Source: Lutimaribacter degradans (GTDB taxonomy: Bacteria; Pseudomonadota; Alphaproteobacteria; Rhodobacterales; Rhodobacteraceae). From it: a stretch of 64,000 nucleotides of DNA. A program made the translations under genes and the position numbers. Of this stretch, positions 8,236 to 18,916 are shown in pieces. How positions within the stretch are numbered: position 1 is the stretch's first letter; each line of letters starts with the position of its first letter. Under the pieces are notes generated by a model. It was not told the origin of the DNA, did not search any database, and saw nothing but the letters and a program-made list of their open reading frames with translations. The DNA lies in assembly GCF_023703375.1 (NCBI RefSeq), contig NZ_JAMQGO010000012.1, positions 50,766 to 114,765 on the forward strand. Direction: 5' to 3'.

Positions 8236-9525
8236 ATGGCGCTGGACAACGACGCGGGGATAGCCCCCTACGACGCACCCGAAAAAGACCTGTACGAGAT
8301 CGGTGAAATGCCGCCGCTGGGGTACGTGCCAAAAAAGATGTACGCGTGGGCCATTCGCCGCGATCGCCATGGCGAACCGGACAAGTCCTTCGAGGTCGAA
8401 GTGGTCGACACGTGGGAGATCGACAGCCACGAGGTGCTGGTCATGGTGATGGCGGCAGGCGTAAACTATAACGGCGTCTGGGCCGGTCTTGGCCAGCCGA
8501 TCAGCCCCTTTGACGGGCACAAGCAGCCCTATCATATCGCGGGTTCCGATGCGTCGGGCATCGTGTGGAAGGTCGGTTCGGCCGTGAAAACCTGGAAAGT
8601 CGGCGACGAGGTCGTGATTCACTGCAACCAGGATGACGGCGACGACGAGGAATGTAACGGCGGCGACCCGATGTTTAGCCCGACGCAACGTATCTGGGGG
8701 TATGAAACGCCGGATGGCTCGTTCTCGCAGTTCACAAGGGTGCAGGCGCAGCAGTTGATGCCGCGGCCCAAGCACCTGACCTGGGAAGAGGCGGCGTGCT
8801 ATACCCTGACGCTGGCCACCGCCTATCGGATGCTGTTCGGCCACCACCCGCACGAGCTCAAGCCCGGGCAGAACGTGCTGGTCTGGGGGGCTTCGGGCGG
8901 CTTGGGCTCCTACGCGATCCAACTGGCCAACACGGCCGGCGCCAATGCGATCGGCGTGATCTCGGATGAATCCAAGCGACAGTTCGTGCTGGACCAGGGC
9001 GCCAAGGGCGTGATCAACCGCAAGGAATTCAACTGCTGGGGCCAGCTGCCCACGGTGAACACCCCGGAATACAACGACTGGGTGAAAGAGGCCCGCAAGT
9101 TCGGCAAGGCGATCTGGGATATCACCGGCAAGGGCGTGAACGTGGACATGGTGTTCGAACACCCCGGTGAAGCCACGTTCCCCGTGTCGACGCTGGTGGT
9201 GAAAAAGGGCGGCATGGTTGTGATCTGTGCGGGTACAAGCGGTTTCAACTGCACCTTCGACGTGCGCTACATGTGGATGCATCAGAAGCGTTTGCAGGGG
9301 TCGCATTTCGCCAATCTGAAACAGGCTGCCGGCGCCAACCGCCTGATGATTGAACGGCGGCTTGATCCATGCATGTCCGAGGTGTTCCCGTGGAGCGAGA
9401 TCCCGCAGGCACACATGAAAATGCTGCGCAACGAGCACAAGCCGGGCAACATGGCCGTGCTGGTGCAAGCACCCCGGACCGGGTTGCGCACGGTCGAGGA
9501 CGTGGTGGAAGCCAGCAGGAAATAA
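8236..9525 (+). CDS. ccr: Crotonyl-CoA carboxylase/reductase
   Basis: 429 residues. It performs NADPH-dependent reductive carboxylation of crotonyl-CoA to ethylmalonyl-CoA, the defining step of the ethylmalonyl-CoA pathway. It is a medium-chain dehydrogenase/reductase with a GroES-like N-terminal half and the NADPH loop GASGGLGS at 218-225. NYNGVW near residue 77 fits the active site around the CO2-binding asparagine, and FEHPGEATFPVS is typical of Ccr. The ATG at 8236 has GGAGG at 8225-8229; an in-frame ATG 30 bp upstream lies before that ribosome site and is less likely. Confidence 0.95.
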   Translation: MALDNDAGIAPYDAPEKDLYEIGEMPPLGYVPKKMYAWAIRRDRHGEPDKSFEVEVVDTWEIDSHEVLVMVMAAGVNYNGVWAGLGQPISPFDGHKQPYHIAGSDASGIVWKVGSAVKTWKVGDEVVIHCNQDDGDDEECNGGDPMFSPTQRIWGYETPDGSFSQFTRVQAQQLMPRPKHLTWEEAACYTLTLATAYRMLFGHHPHELKPGQNVLVWGASGGLGSYAIQLANTAGANAIGVISDESKRQFVLDQGAKGVINRKEFNCWGQLPTVNTPEYNDWVKEARKFGKAIWDITGKGVNVDMVFEHPGEATFPVSTLVVKKGGMVVICAGTSGFNCTFDVRYMWMHQKRLQGSHFANLKQAAGANRLMIERRLDPCMSEVFPWSEIPQAHMKMLRNEHKPGNMAVLVQAPRTGLRTVEDVVEASRK

Positions 9526-9547
9526 ACCTGTCCCGGCGATGGTTTCG

Positions 9548-9579
9548 GCCCGTGTCCCTATGCGGGGGCGCGGGCTTTT
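9548..9579 (+). terminator. Rho-independent terminator after ccr
   Basis: 11-bp stem with two G-U pairs, GCCCGTGTCCC (9548-9558) with GGGGGCGCGGGC ending at 9575, followed by TTTTC. It begins 22 bp after the ccr stop. Confidence 0.75.
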
Positions 9580-9679
9580 CTTGCGGGCCGGGCAGGCGCT
9601 CGGGCTGCGCCCATCGCCCCGCCCGCCGTCCCGCATGGGTGCTCTGGCCCTTGGCGGAGCGGCGGTATAGGGTCGCGCC

Positions 9680-11209
9680 ATGACCGTTCCAGCCATTACC
9701 TTTTCCGAAGATCAGGCCGCCGCCTTCGACAATATCGCCGAGGCGTTGCGCGGCGTTGGTGTGGATATCGAGGACGGCAGTCTGACGCCCTTGGCGCCGG
9801 GCAAATCACGGGTCATGGCCGTTCTGGGCAAGGCGGGCTCGGGCAAGACCCTGCTTCTGGCCCAGTTGGTCAAGGCGCTGGAGGCGGCGGGCGTTGACAC
9901 GATCTCGGGCGATTACGAGGGGCGCAAGCGCAAGGATCGGCGCACCCTGGCGATCCTGGCCCCCACCAACAAGGCCGCCAGCGTTCTGCGGATGCGGGGC
10001 GTGCCCGCCACGACCATTCACCGCATCCTGTACACGCCCGTCTACGACCCGGAATATGAACGCATCGCCGAATGGCTGACCGGCAATGGTGAAAAACCGG
10101 ATATCGAGGGGCTGACCGAGCAGGCGCTTGACCGCGCTTGGGCGTTTTTCCAGACGCAGAAATCGGTGCCCGGCGCCTTGGCCGCTGCCGGCCTGCGTGG
10201 CAGCGATTTCATCACTGGCTGGAAGCGCCGCGAAGAGCCGCTGGATATAGGGTTTATCGACGAATCCTCGATGCTGGACGAGCGGCAATTCAATGATTTA
10301 AAAGAGATTTTCCCAACCCTCGTTCTTTTCGGCGACCCCGCGCAGCTGGCCCCGGTGAATGCTCCGGGCGGGATGGTCTTTGAAAGCCTGCCCGCCCCAG
10401 CCAAGCTGGAATTGCACCGTATTCACCGGCAGGATGCGGACAACCCGATCCTCGATCTTGCCCATGCGCTGGCCGACCCCGACCTTGGGTTCGAGGATTT
10501 CGAGGCCATGATTCAAGACCGTGCGCGGGCCGATGATCGGGTGGTCTGGGCCGAGCGGGTAGAGGTTGACCTTATGGCGCGCAGCCCTGTGCTGGTCTGG
10601 CGCAATGCCACGCGTATTCGCCTGATCAACGCGTTTCGCAGGGTCCATGGCGCGCCCGAGGACGCCTTGCTGGAGGGCGAGCCGCTGGTCTGTGACGGTA
10701 TCGAACTGCCCTTGAAGCACCGCAAGAAGCGGCTGGACCTCGAAGCGCGGGGGCTGATCAAGGGGGCGCAGGTAATCTACCTTGGGCCGGGGCGGAAACC
10801 GGGGTTTTCGCGCCTGCACGTGATGGGGGCGGAAGACCCGCAGGTAAGCGCCGCCAGCATCGTGAAGATCGAAAAACCCGAGGAAGAAGAACCTTTTATC
10901 CCTTTCGCGGCCAATATGGGGGCGGCGTTCTTGCACGGGGCGGCAGTGACGATCCACAAGGCGCAGGGCAGCCAATGGGAAGATGTGCAGGTGTTCGCGC
11001 CCGACCTGTGGGCCGCCGCGCGGATGGGGCGCAGCGAGGCCGGCCAGCCCTTGTGGAAGCGGTTGGCCTACGTGGCCGTCACACGCGCACAGGAGCGGCT
11101 GTTCTGGGTGGTGCGTAACCGTTTGAAAAAGCCCACTTATCCGCTGCGCGTGGATGATCTGAAGGCGGCGGTGAAACCAGCGCCGCTGGCATTGGAGGCC
11201 GAGGAATGA
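9680..11209 (+). CDS. RecD/Dda-like SF1 ATP-dependent DNA helicase
   Basis: 509 residues. Walker A is GKAGSGKT at 50-57; motif Ia is LAPTNKAA; motif II is FIDESSML; motif III is LFGDPAQLAPV; motif V/VI includes TIHKAQGSQWEDV and YVAVTRAQERL. This order is that of single-chain SF1B (RecD2/Dda-like) helicases. A stretch of about 60 residues (340-400, including a VSAASIVKIEKPEEEEP loop) interrupts the C-terminal RecA domain. No RecB or RecC is nearby, so this is not RecBCD. Its stop overlaps the next start by ATGA, implying cotranscription with the SDR gene. Confidence 0.8.
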   Translation: MTVPAITFSEDQAAAFDNIAEALRGVGVDIEDGSLTPLAPGKSRVMAVLGKAGSGKTLLLAQLVKALEAAGVDTISGDYEGRKRKDRRTLAILAPTNKAASVLRMRGVPATTIHRILYTPVYDPEYERIAEWLTGNGEKPDIEGLTEQALDRAWAFFQTQKSVPGALAAAGLRGSDFITGWKRREEPLDIGFIDESSMLDERQFNDLKEIFPTLVLFGDPAQLAPVNAPGGMVFESLPAPAKLELHRIHRQDADNPILDLAHALADPDLGFEDFEAMIQDRARADDRVVWAERVEVDLMARSPVLVWRNATRIRLINAFRRVHGAPEDALLEGEPLVCDGIELPLKHRKKRLDLEARGLIKGAQVIYLGPGRKPGFSRLHVMGAEDPQVSAASIVKIEKPEEEEPFIPFAANMGAAFLHGAAVTIHKAQGSQWEDVQVFAPDLWAAARMGRSEAGQPLWKRLAYVAVTRAQERLFWVVRNRLKKPTYPLRVDDLKAAVKPAPLALEAEE

Positions 11210-11925
11210 AAACCATCGTCATCACCGGGGCCAGCGCCGGGATCGGGGCGGATTGCGCGCGCGAGTTTCTGGAGGCAGGTTGGCATGTCGGTCTGATCGC
11301 ACGGCGCGAGGACAAGCTGGCCCGTGTTACGCAAGGCTTTGAAAATGCGGTTGTTTTGCCGTGTGACGTCACCGAACCGCAGGCTGTCAGCGCGGCGTTC
11401 GACAGCTTCGTGGCGCGTGCAGGACGACTGGACGTGCTGTTCAACAACGCGGGAATGTTCGGGCGCGCGGCCACCATCGACGACCTGTCATTCGACGAGT
11501 GGCGGCAGGTGGTCGACGTGAACCTGCATGGCATGTTTCTTTGCGCGCAAGCGGCGTTTCGGATCATGCGGGCGCAACGGCCGCAAGGGGGAAGGATCAT
11601 CAATAACGGCTCGATCAGCGCCCACACCCCGCGCGAGCTATCGGTTTGTTATACAACGACAAAACATGCAATTACCGGGTTGACCAAAACCCTGTCACTG
11701 GATGGGCGGGCCTTTGATATTGCTTGCGGACAGATCGATATCGGCAATGCGCTGACCGATCTTTTGCAAGGCATCATCGACCAGAACCCCGACAATCCAC
11801 CGCCCCATATGGATGTGTCCGACGTGTCGCGGGCGGTGCGCCAGATGGCGGAGTTGGGCCCCGAGGCCAACGTGCAATTTATGACGATCATGGCAACGAA
11901 AATGCCCTATATCGGGCGCGGTTGA
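11206..11925 (+). CDS. SDR family oxidoreductase
   Basis: 239 residues, classical short-chain dehydrogenase. Cofactor motif TGASAGIG is at the N-terminus, NNAG follows, the catalytic serine is in NGSISA, and YTTTK supplies the Y-x3-K pair. The start overlaps the helicase stop (ATGA). The substrate cannot be inferred. After it comes a 159-bp spacer without a convincing terminator. Confidence 0.82.
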   Translation: MKTIVITGASAGIGADCAREFLEAGWHVGLIARREDKLARVTQGFENAVVLPCDVTEPQAVSAAFDSFVARAGRLDVLFNNAGMFGRAATIDDLSFDEWRQVVDVNLHGMFLCAQAAFRIMRAQRPQGGRIINNGSISAHTPRELSVCYTTTKHAITGLTKTLSLDGRAFDIACGQIDIGNALTDLLQGIIDQNPDNPPPHMDVSDVSRAVRQMAELGPEANVQFMTIMATKMPYIGRG

Positions 11926-12084
11926 TATATTTAGGGCCGCTATATACATGCAAAGACTGCGCGCTTTCTGCAGCAGACCGCGCGGCGAGTCTTGTTAACG
12001 CGGCGGTAAGGTTTGGGCGGTGCGACCATCCGGCGGCATCAAGCGCCGGTGCGATGTGCTCGCCGCCCGAGGGCGGCCGCGTGT

Positions 12085-12843
12085 TCAGCTTTGGCGCAGC
12101 ATCGTGAAGGCGGCCGACGCGCCCCAGCCCGCCAGAATCGCGATGGCGAGAGACAGCAGGCCGTAGATCAGCGGCTGCTCGCGCGACAGGTTGTAAAGGA
12201 ACCTTTCCAATCCGACCTTGTTCACCGTGATGATCGTTCCATACTGGCTGATAACCTCGCCATCGCGGGTCAGGAAGATGCGCGTGGCGTAATCGCCTTC
12301 GGTCAGGTTGGCGGGAAGGCTGATGCCGGTTGAAAAAAGCGTTTGTTCGCGCAGCTCTACCGCGCCTTCGAGCGTCTGGTAGAGGCCCGATTTCGTGCGG
12401 ATGCGGATCAGCGCCTCGGTAAAGGCGGCTGCATTGCCGATCTCGAGCGGTGCGCCGACCGCGCGGATGGCGCGGGGAATCGTGACGCGGTGGCGCAGAT
12501 CCTCGGTTTCGGTAAGCGCCTCGTGCAGCGGTGCCGAGGTGGCGACGGCATAGAACGAGGGGGCGGAGTCGATTTCCATCGCTGCGTTGTTCACCCAGAT
12601 GCCCGCGCGCCTGTCCTTGCGGCGCACTGTCAGGGGCTGCGAGGGGCCTGCGATGGTGACAATCACCTCAAGCGGTTCGTCTTGCAGCGGCGTTTCGCGT
12701 TTCACCGCGCCGAAGATCAGGATCTCAGAGCCGTCGAAATTTGCGGTGATGGAAATGCGGTTCTGGCTGAGGCCCAGCACGACCTCTTCGGCGCGCAGGG
12801 GCAGCGCCACGAGGCAGAGCAGGATGGCGACCAGCACGCGCAT
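12085..12843 (-). CDS. TIGR02186 family exported membrane-anchored protein
   Basis: 252 residues. The N-terminal signal MRVLVAILLCLVALPLRAEE is followed by a beta-rich domain (VVLGLSQNRISI, DGSEILIFGAV) and one C-terminal membrane helix (about 225-247). The family is known mainly by its co-occurrence with TauE/SafE-type permeases in Alphaproteobacteria, and here it overlaps that gene by ATGA. A periplasmic accessory role for the permease is inferred; no biochemical function is established from sequence. Confidence 0.75.
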   Translation of the reverse strand: MRVLVAILLCLVALPLRAEEVVLGLSQNRISITANFDGSEILIFGAVKRETPLQDEPLEVIVTIAGPSQPLTVRRKDRRAGIWVNNAAMEIDSAPSFYAVATSAPLHEALTETEDLRHRVTIPRAIRAVGAPLEIGNAAAFTEALIRIRTKSGLYQTLEGAVELREQTLFSTGISLPANLTEGDYATRIFLTRDGEVISQYGTIITVNKVGLERFLYNLSREQPLIYGLLSLAIAILAGWGASAAFTMLRQS

Positions 12844-13766
12844 CAGTGCGCGCCCACTGCGCCGATGGAATACAGCTCGGCCGGTTGCAACAGAAGGTCG
12901 AGCGCCAGCTTGCCGCACACGACAAGCACCATCAATGCCAGCAATATGCGCAACTGCTCGGCCTTCATCTTGACGCCGATCCGGGTGCCGACCTGGGCGC
13001 CGATCACCCCGCCGATCAGCAAGAGCACCGCAAGCACCATGTCGACGGTATAGTTCGTCGTGGCGTGAAGCAGCGTGGTAAAGGCGGTGACGAATATGAT
13101 CTGGAACAGCGATGTGCCGACCACGACCTTGGTGGGCATGCCAAGGAGATAGATCATCGCGGGCACCATGATGAACCCGCCGCCCACGCCCATGATCGCC
13201 GCCAGCACGCCCACGGCCACGCCGACGACAAGCGGTGGAATGACCGATATGTACAGCCCCGAGGTGCGGAATCGCATCTTGAAGGGCAGCGTGTGCACCA
13301 GGGTGCGTTGGCGGCGGCGCGGGGGTGGCGTGCCGCCCGCGGCACGGCTGCGGCGGATGGCGCGCAGGCTTTCGAAAAACATCAGGCCGCCGACAACACC
13401 CAGGAAAACGACATAGCAAAGCCGCACCAGCAAATCGACCTGGCCCTGCGATTTCAGGTAGTTGAACAGAACAACCCCCAGCGCGGCACCGACCAGCCCC
13501 CCCACCAGGAGCACCGTGCCCATTCGGAAATCGACTGTCTTTCGTCGCAGATGCGCCAGCACGCCCGAAAAGGAGGAGGCGACGATCTGGTTTGCCTCGG
13601 TCGCCACGGCGACAGCGGGTGGAATACCGATGAAGAACAACAGCGGCGTCATCAGGAAACCGCCACCCACCCCGAACATGCCGGACAAAACGCCAACCAG
13701 CCCGCCCAAACCCAGGAGCAGGACTGCATGGACCGAAACCTCGGCAATGGGCAGGTAGACGTACAT
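12843..13766 (-). CDS. TauE/SafE (TSUP) family anion permease
   Basis: 307 residues, eight or so membrane segments in two repeats, each opening with the TSUP signature (GLVGVLSGMFGVGGGFLMTP and GVLAAIMGVGGGFIMVPAMI). The family exports or imports sulfite, sulfoacetate or other sulfonate and organic anions. The chosen ATG (13766) gives MYVYLPIAEVSV; no strong ribosome site is seen, and longer in-frame starts give an improbable polar leader. The downstream partner is the TIGR02186 gene. Confidence 0.85.
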   Translation of the reverse strand: MYVYLPIAEVSVHAVLLLGLGGLVGVLSGMFGVGGGFLMTPLLFFIGIPPAVAVATEANQIVASSFSGVLAHLRRKTVDFRMGTVLLVGGLVGAALGVVLFNYLKSQGQVDLLVRLCYVVFLGVVGGLMFFESLRAIRRSRAAGGTPPPRRRQRTLVHTLPFKMRFRTSGLYISVIPPLVVGVAVGVLAAIMGVGGGFIMVPAMIYLLGMPTKVVVGTSLFQIIFVTAFTTLLHATTNYTVDMVLAVLLLIGGVIGAQVGTRIGVKMKAEQLRILLALMVLVVCGKLALDLLLQPAELYSIGAVGAH

Positions 13767-13884
13767 ATCTATGGTTAGCGCCGCCGCGCATCGTTTTGCA
13801 AGCACGGCCTGCCCCCTTATGGGGGCCATTTGATATTCTGGTCTTATCGCCGGGGCCAAACTGGTGCGATGTGCCGGTTTTTTG

Positions 13885-14850
13885 TTACCGTTCCTTCACA
13901 TAGGGCTCGCCACCCGCGCGGGGCGGAATGGCGCGGCCCACGAAGCCGGCCAGAATCACCACGGTCAGGATATAGGGCAGGGCATCCATGAATTGCCCCG
14001 GCAGGGTGATGGGGCCCAGCTCGATATTCTGATAGCGCAGCGCGACGGCTTGCAGAAAGCCGAACAGCAGGCAGGACACCAGCGCGTACCAGGGCCGCCA
14101 CTTGGCAAATATCAGGGCCGCCAGCGCGATGTAGCCGCGCCCGGCCGTCATGTCCTTGATGAACCCGGCCTGAAGCGCCGTGGCGAGGTAGGCCCCCGCG
14201 ATGCCGCACAAGAGCCCGCAAATGGCCACGGCGGCATAGCGCATGCCGATGACCGAGACACCGGCGGTATCGACGGCTGCGGGGTTTTCGCCCACGGCGC
14301 GCAGCCGCAGGCCGAACCGCGTGCGATACAGCACCCACCACGTGGCGGGCACGCAGGCAAAGGCGAAATAGACCGGCAGGGTATGGCCCGATATCAGCTC
14401 GGCATAGATGGGGCCCAGAACGGGCACGCCGGCAAGGCTGTCGGCCAGCGGCAGGGTCAACGATTCGAACCGGGCGCCTGTTTCCAGCGAGGGCGTGCGG
14501 CCGCCCAGCCCGAACCAGTTCTGCGCGATCAGCACCGTCAGCCCCGCGGCCAGAAAGTTGATGGCGACGCCCGATATCAACTGGTTGCCGCGAAAGGTGA
14601 TCGAGGCCAGGCCATGCAAAGCCGAAAGGGCCATTGACGCGACGATGGCGGCCAGCATCCCCAGCCAGACCGAGCCGGTGGTGAAGGCGAAGGCCGCCGA
14701 AATGAAGGCTGCCATGAGCATCTTGCCCTCAAGCCCGATATCGAAGATGCCCGAGCGTTCGGAGAACAGCCCCGCAAGGCAGGCCAGCAAAAGCGGCGTG
14801 GACAGGCGCACGGTTGAATCGAGAATTTGCAGCGCGGTGGTAAAATCCAT
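13885..14850 (-). CDS. BMP-type ABC transporter permease 2 (nucleoside uptake)
   Basis: 321 residues, about nine membrane segments, BPD_transp_2 family (NupQ/RnsD-like). Signature stretches are RSGIFDIGLEGKMLMAAF and FGLRLRAVGENPAAVDTAGV, the cytoplasmic loop that contacts the ATPase. It is the last gene of the four-gene importer unit, 3 bp after the first permease gene. Nucleosides are the usual substrate of BMP-linked systems of this type; that is inference from family. Confidence 0.88.
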   Translation of the reverse strand: MDFTTALQILDSTVRLSTPLLLACLAGLFSERSGIFDIGLEGKMLMAAFISAAFAFTTGSVWLGMLAAIVASMALSALHGLASITFRGNQLISGVAINFLAAGLTVLIAQNWFGLGGRTPSLETGARFESLTLPLADSLAGVPVLGPIYAELISGHTLPVYFAFACVPATWWVLYRTRFGLRLRAVGENPAAVDTAGVSVIGMRYAAVAICGLLCGIAGAYLATALQAGFIKDMTAGRGYIALAALIFAKWRPWYALVSCLLFGFLQAVALRYQNIELGPITLPGQFMDALPYILTVVILAGFVGRAIPPRAGGEPYVKER

Positions 14851-14853
14851 CGG

Positions 14854-15948
14854 TCAGCCCTTTTTCCGGCGCGTGGCGAGAAACAGCCGTTCCAGCGGCA
14901 TTCGCACCATGTTGTCGAGCGCGCCGGTAAACAGGATCACCAGCGCCTGGATCACCACGATCAGCTCGCGCGGGATCGACGTCCAGAGCGCCAGTTCCGC
15001 CCCGCCCTGGTAAAGGAACCCGAACAGGATCGCGGCCATCAACACGCCCAGCGGATGGCTGCGGCCCATCAGCGCCACGGCGATGCCGATGAAGCCCGCC
15101 CCTTCGACCGAGTTGAGCATCAGCCGCTCGGCCTCGCCCATGGTGGTGTTCAGCGCCATCATCCCGGCCAGCCCGCCCGAAACAAGCATCGTCAGCACGG
15201 TGATGCGCACCGGGTTGATCCCGGCATAGCGCGCGGCGGTGGATGAATGGCCGAAAGCCCGGATTTCATAGCCCAGCCGGGTGCGCCAGATCAGCAGCCA
15301 CACCAGCAGGCAGGCCAAAAGTGCCAGGATAAGCGTGACATTGGCGGGCGCGGCCTTGGAAAACTCGATGCCCAGCGGGGCAAGCAGCTCGTGCAGGGTG
15401 GGCAGGTTCGTGGCCTCGGGAAAGCGCGCGGTGGCCGGGTCTTGCGCGCGGGGCGGGCGCAGCACGTTGACCAGCATGTAGTTCAGAAGCGAGGCGGCGA
15501 TGAAGTTGAACATGATGGTGGTGATCACGATATGGCTGCCGCGTTTGGCCTGCAGCCAGGCCGGGATCAGCGCCCAGGCCGCGCCGAACGCGGCGGCGCC
15601 CAGCGTGGCCACCAGCAATGCCACGGTCCAATGCGGTAGCGGCAGGTAAAGGCAGACCAACGCCACCCCCAGCCCGCCCACTATGGCCTGCCCTTCGCCG
15701 CCGATGTTGAACATGCGCGCGTGAAAGGCCACCGCGACCGCCAGCCCGGTGAACATGAAATTCGTCGCGTAATAGAGCGTGTAGCCCCAGCCATAGGTCG
15801 AGCCGAGCGAACCCTTGACCATCAGAACCACGGCGGCCAACGGGTCTTCGCCGATGGCGACGATCACCAGGGCCGAGATGAACGCGGCCAACAGCAGCGA
15901 GATCAGGGGTACCAGCAGGGCATCGGCCCAGGAGGGCATTCTTTCCAT
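14854..15948 (-). CDS. BMP-type ABC transporter permease 1 (nucleoside uptake)
   Basis: 364 residues, multi-spanning, BPD_transp_2 family (NupP/RnsC-like). It shows HARMFNIGGEGQAIVGGLGV and the ATPase-contact loop LGYEIRAFGHSSTAARYAG. The C-terminus is basic (ATRRKKG). It lies 3 bp from the ATPase stop on one side and the second permease on the other, so translation is probably coupled. Confidence 0.88.
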   Translation of the reverse strand: MERMPSWADALLVPLISLLLAAFISALVIVAIGEDPLAAVVLMVKGSLGSTYGWGYTLYYATNFMFTGLAVAVAFHARMFNIGGEGQAIVGGLGVALVCLYLPLPHWTVALLVATLGAAAFGAAWALIPAWLQAKRGSHIVITTIMFNFIAASLLNYMLVNVLRPPRAQDPATARFPEATNLPTLHELLAPLGIEFSKAAPANVTLILALLACLLVWLLIWRTRLGYEIRAFGHSSTAARYAGINPVRITVLTMLVSGGLAGMMALNTTMGEAERLMLNSVEGAGFIGIAVALMGRSHPLGVLMAAILFGFLYQGGAELALWTSIPRELIVVIQALVILFTGALDNMVRMPLERLFLATRRKKG

Positions 15949-15951
15949 GGC

Positions 15952-17598
<1,647 letters not shown>

Positions 17599-17629
17599 TG
17601 GGTCATCCGTGGGCTCGGGCGCGCTTTTC

Positions 17630-17646
17630 AAGCCCGTGCCGGGCTT
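17630..17646 (-). other. Small intercistronic hairpin before the ABC ATPase
   Basis: AAGCCCG (17630-17636) / CGGGCTT (17640-17646) with a 3-nt loop, immediately upstream of the ATPase start and downstream of the larger hairpin at 17684-17708. Confidence 0.4.
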
Positions 17647-17683
17647 TTTGCGCGGAAAGGCCCCGAAAGGGCCGATGCGCGAA

Positions 17684-17708
17684 GGCGGGCCGCGCGGTGC
17701 GGCCCGCC
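17684..17708 (-). other. Stable intercistronic hairpin between BMP and ATPase genes
   Basis: Perfect 10-bp stem GGCGGGCCGC (17684-17693) / GCGGCCCGCC (17699-17708), starting 8 bp after the binding-protein gene. No U-run follows, so it is more likely to protect the upstream mRNA end or cause partial termination, giving more binding protein than transporter. Confidence 0.5.
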
Positions 17709-17716
17709 CTTGTCGG

Positions 17717-18715
17717 TCAGAATGTCAGCGCCGGGCAGCTGTCGTTTTCATAATAGCTGGCCACGCTGATTTCGCCGTCGATGATCTGCTGGCGCGCGGC
17801 GTCGACCGTGGCCTTCATCTCGTCGCTGACAAGCGAGGCGTTGTGTTCATCCAGCGCATAGCCCACACCGTTTTCGGCCAGCCCGATGTTGAAAACCCCG
17901 GTTTCAAGGTCTTCCCCGGCCTTCATCGCGTCGTAGACGGCGACATCGACGCGCTTGAGCATCGAGGTCAGCACCTTGCCCGGGAAAAGGTGGTTCTGGT
18001 TGCTGTCGACGCCGATCGACAGGATGCCTTCGTCGGCGGCGGTGCGCAGCACGGCCTCGCCCGTGCCGCCGGCCGCTGCATAGATCACGTCGGCGCCCTG
18101 GGCGATCTGGTTAACCGTCAGTTCCGAGCCCTTGATCGGGTCGTTCCAAGCCTCGGGCGTGGTGCCGGTCATGTTGGCGATGATCTCGATATCGGGGTTC
18201 ACCGCCTTTGCGCCCTGCGCGTAGCCGCAGCCGAAATGACGAATCAGCGGGATATCCATGCCGCCGATAAAGCCGATGGTATCGGATTCCGAGGCCATGG
18301 CCGCCATCATGCCGACAAGGTACGAGCCTTCGTGTTCGGCAAAGCCGATCTGGCGCACGTTGGGCGCTTCGAGCCAGGTGACATCGATCGCCACGAACTT
18401 GGTGTCGGGATAATCAGGCGCCACGCTGGACAGCGGGTCGGCCATGGCAAAGCCCATGGTGATCACCGGGTTGAACCCGGCTTCGGCAAAGCGGCGCAGC
18501 GCCTGTTCGCGCTGTGCGGCGGATTGCAGTTCGATTTCGTTGTAGCTGCCGCCGGTTTCCTCGCCCCAGCGTTGGGCGCCGTTATGGGCGGCCTCGTTGA
18601 AGGATTTGTCGAACTTGCCGCCAAGGTCGAAGATGAGCGCGGGATCTGCCAGCGCCGCACCGGCGGTAAGCGCAAGCGAAGCCGTCGCGCCAAGAAGCGT
18701 TTTCATCAAGGTCAT
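17717..18715 (-). CDS. BMP family ABC transporter substrate-binding protein
   Basis: 332 residues, PnrA/Med/BMP superfamily periplasmic binding protein. The signal peptide MTLMKTLLGATASLALTAG ends at about ALA-DPA; there is no lipobox cysteine, so it is a soluble periplasmic receptor. Family features are FDLGGKFDKSFNEAAHNG, MGFAMADPLSSVAPDYPD and AAAGGTGEAVL. The ribosome site GGGAGAGG favours the ATG at 18715; the ATG at 18706 is also possible. First gene of the importer operon. Purine nucleosides are the likely ligand by family. Confidence 0.88.
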   Translation of the reverse strand: MTLMKTLLGATASLALTAGAALADPALIFDLGGKFDKSFNEAAHNGAQRWGEETGGSYNEIELQSAAQREQALRRFAEAGFNPVITMGFAMADPLSSVAPDYPDTKFVAIDVTWLEAPNVRQIGFAEHEGSYLVGMMAAMASESDTIGFIGGMDIPLIRHFGCGYAQGAKAVNPDIEIIANMTGTTPEAWNDPIKGSELTVNQIAQGADVIYAAAGGTGEAVLRTAADEGILSIGVDSNQNHLFPGKVLTSMLKRVDVAVYDAMKAGEDLETGVFNIGLAENGVGYALDEHNASLVSDEMKATVDAARQQIIDGEISVASYYENDSCPALTF

Positions 18716-18916
18716 CTGCCTCTCCCAGTTGGTTGCGGGGCGTGCGGGTGTGCGCCGCCCCGGTTGTGCCGTTCCAGCCCCGATTAAGGCCGCGACGGGC
18801 CGAACGGGTCAACCGAAATCTCGCCGTTTGTCGCATGGGGCGGAGCCTGACCCAGGGTTACGTGCGGGCAACCGGCGCCAGCGCCAATGGGCGACCGCCG
18901 CCGACGGTGGCCGGGT

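Noticed and set aside
11995..12009. TTAA-N7-GTAA, CtrA-like
   Set aside because: It lies between two convergent 3' ends with no promoter to control.
12062..12077. GCCGCCC-GA-GGGCGGC as a terminator of the SDR gene
   Set aside because: Two-base loop and no U-run; unlikely to fold as drawn.
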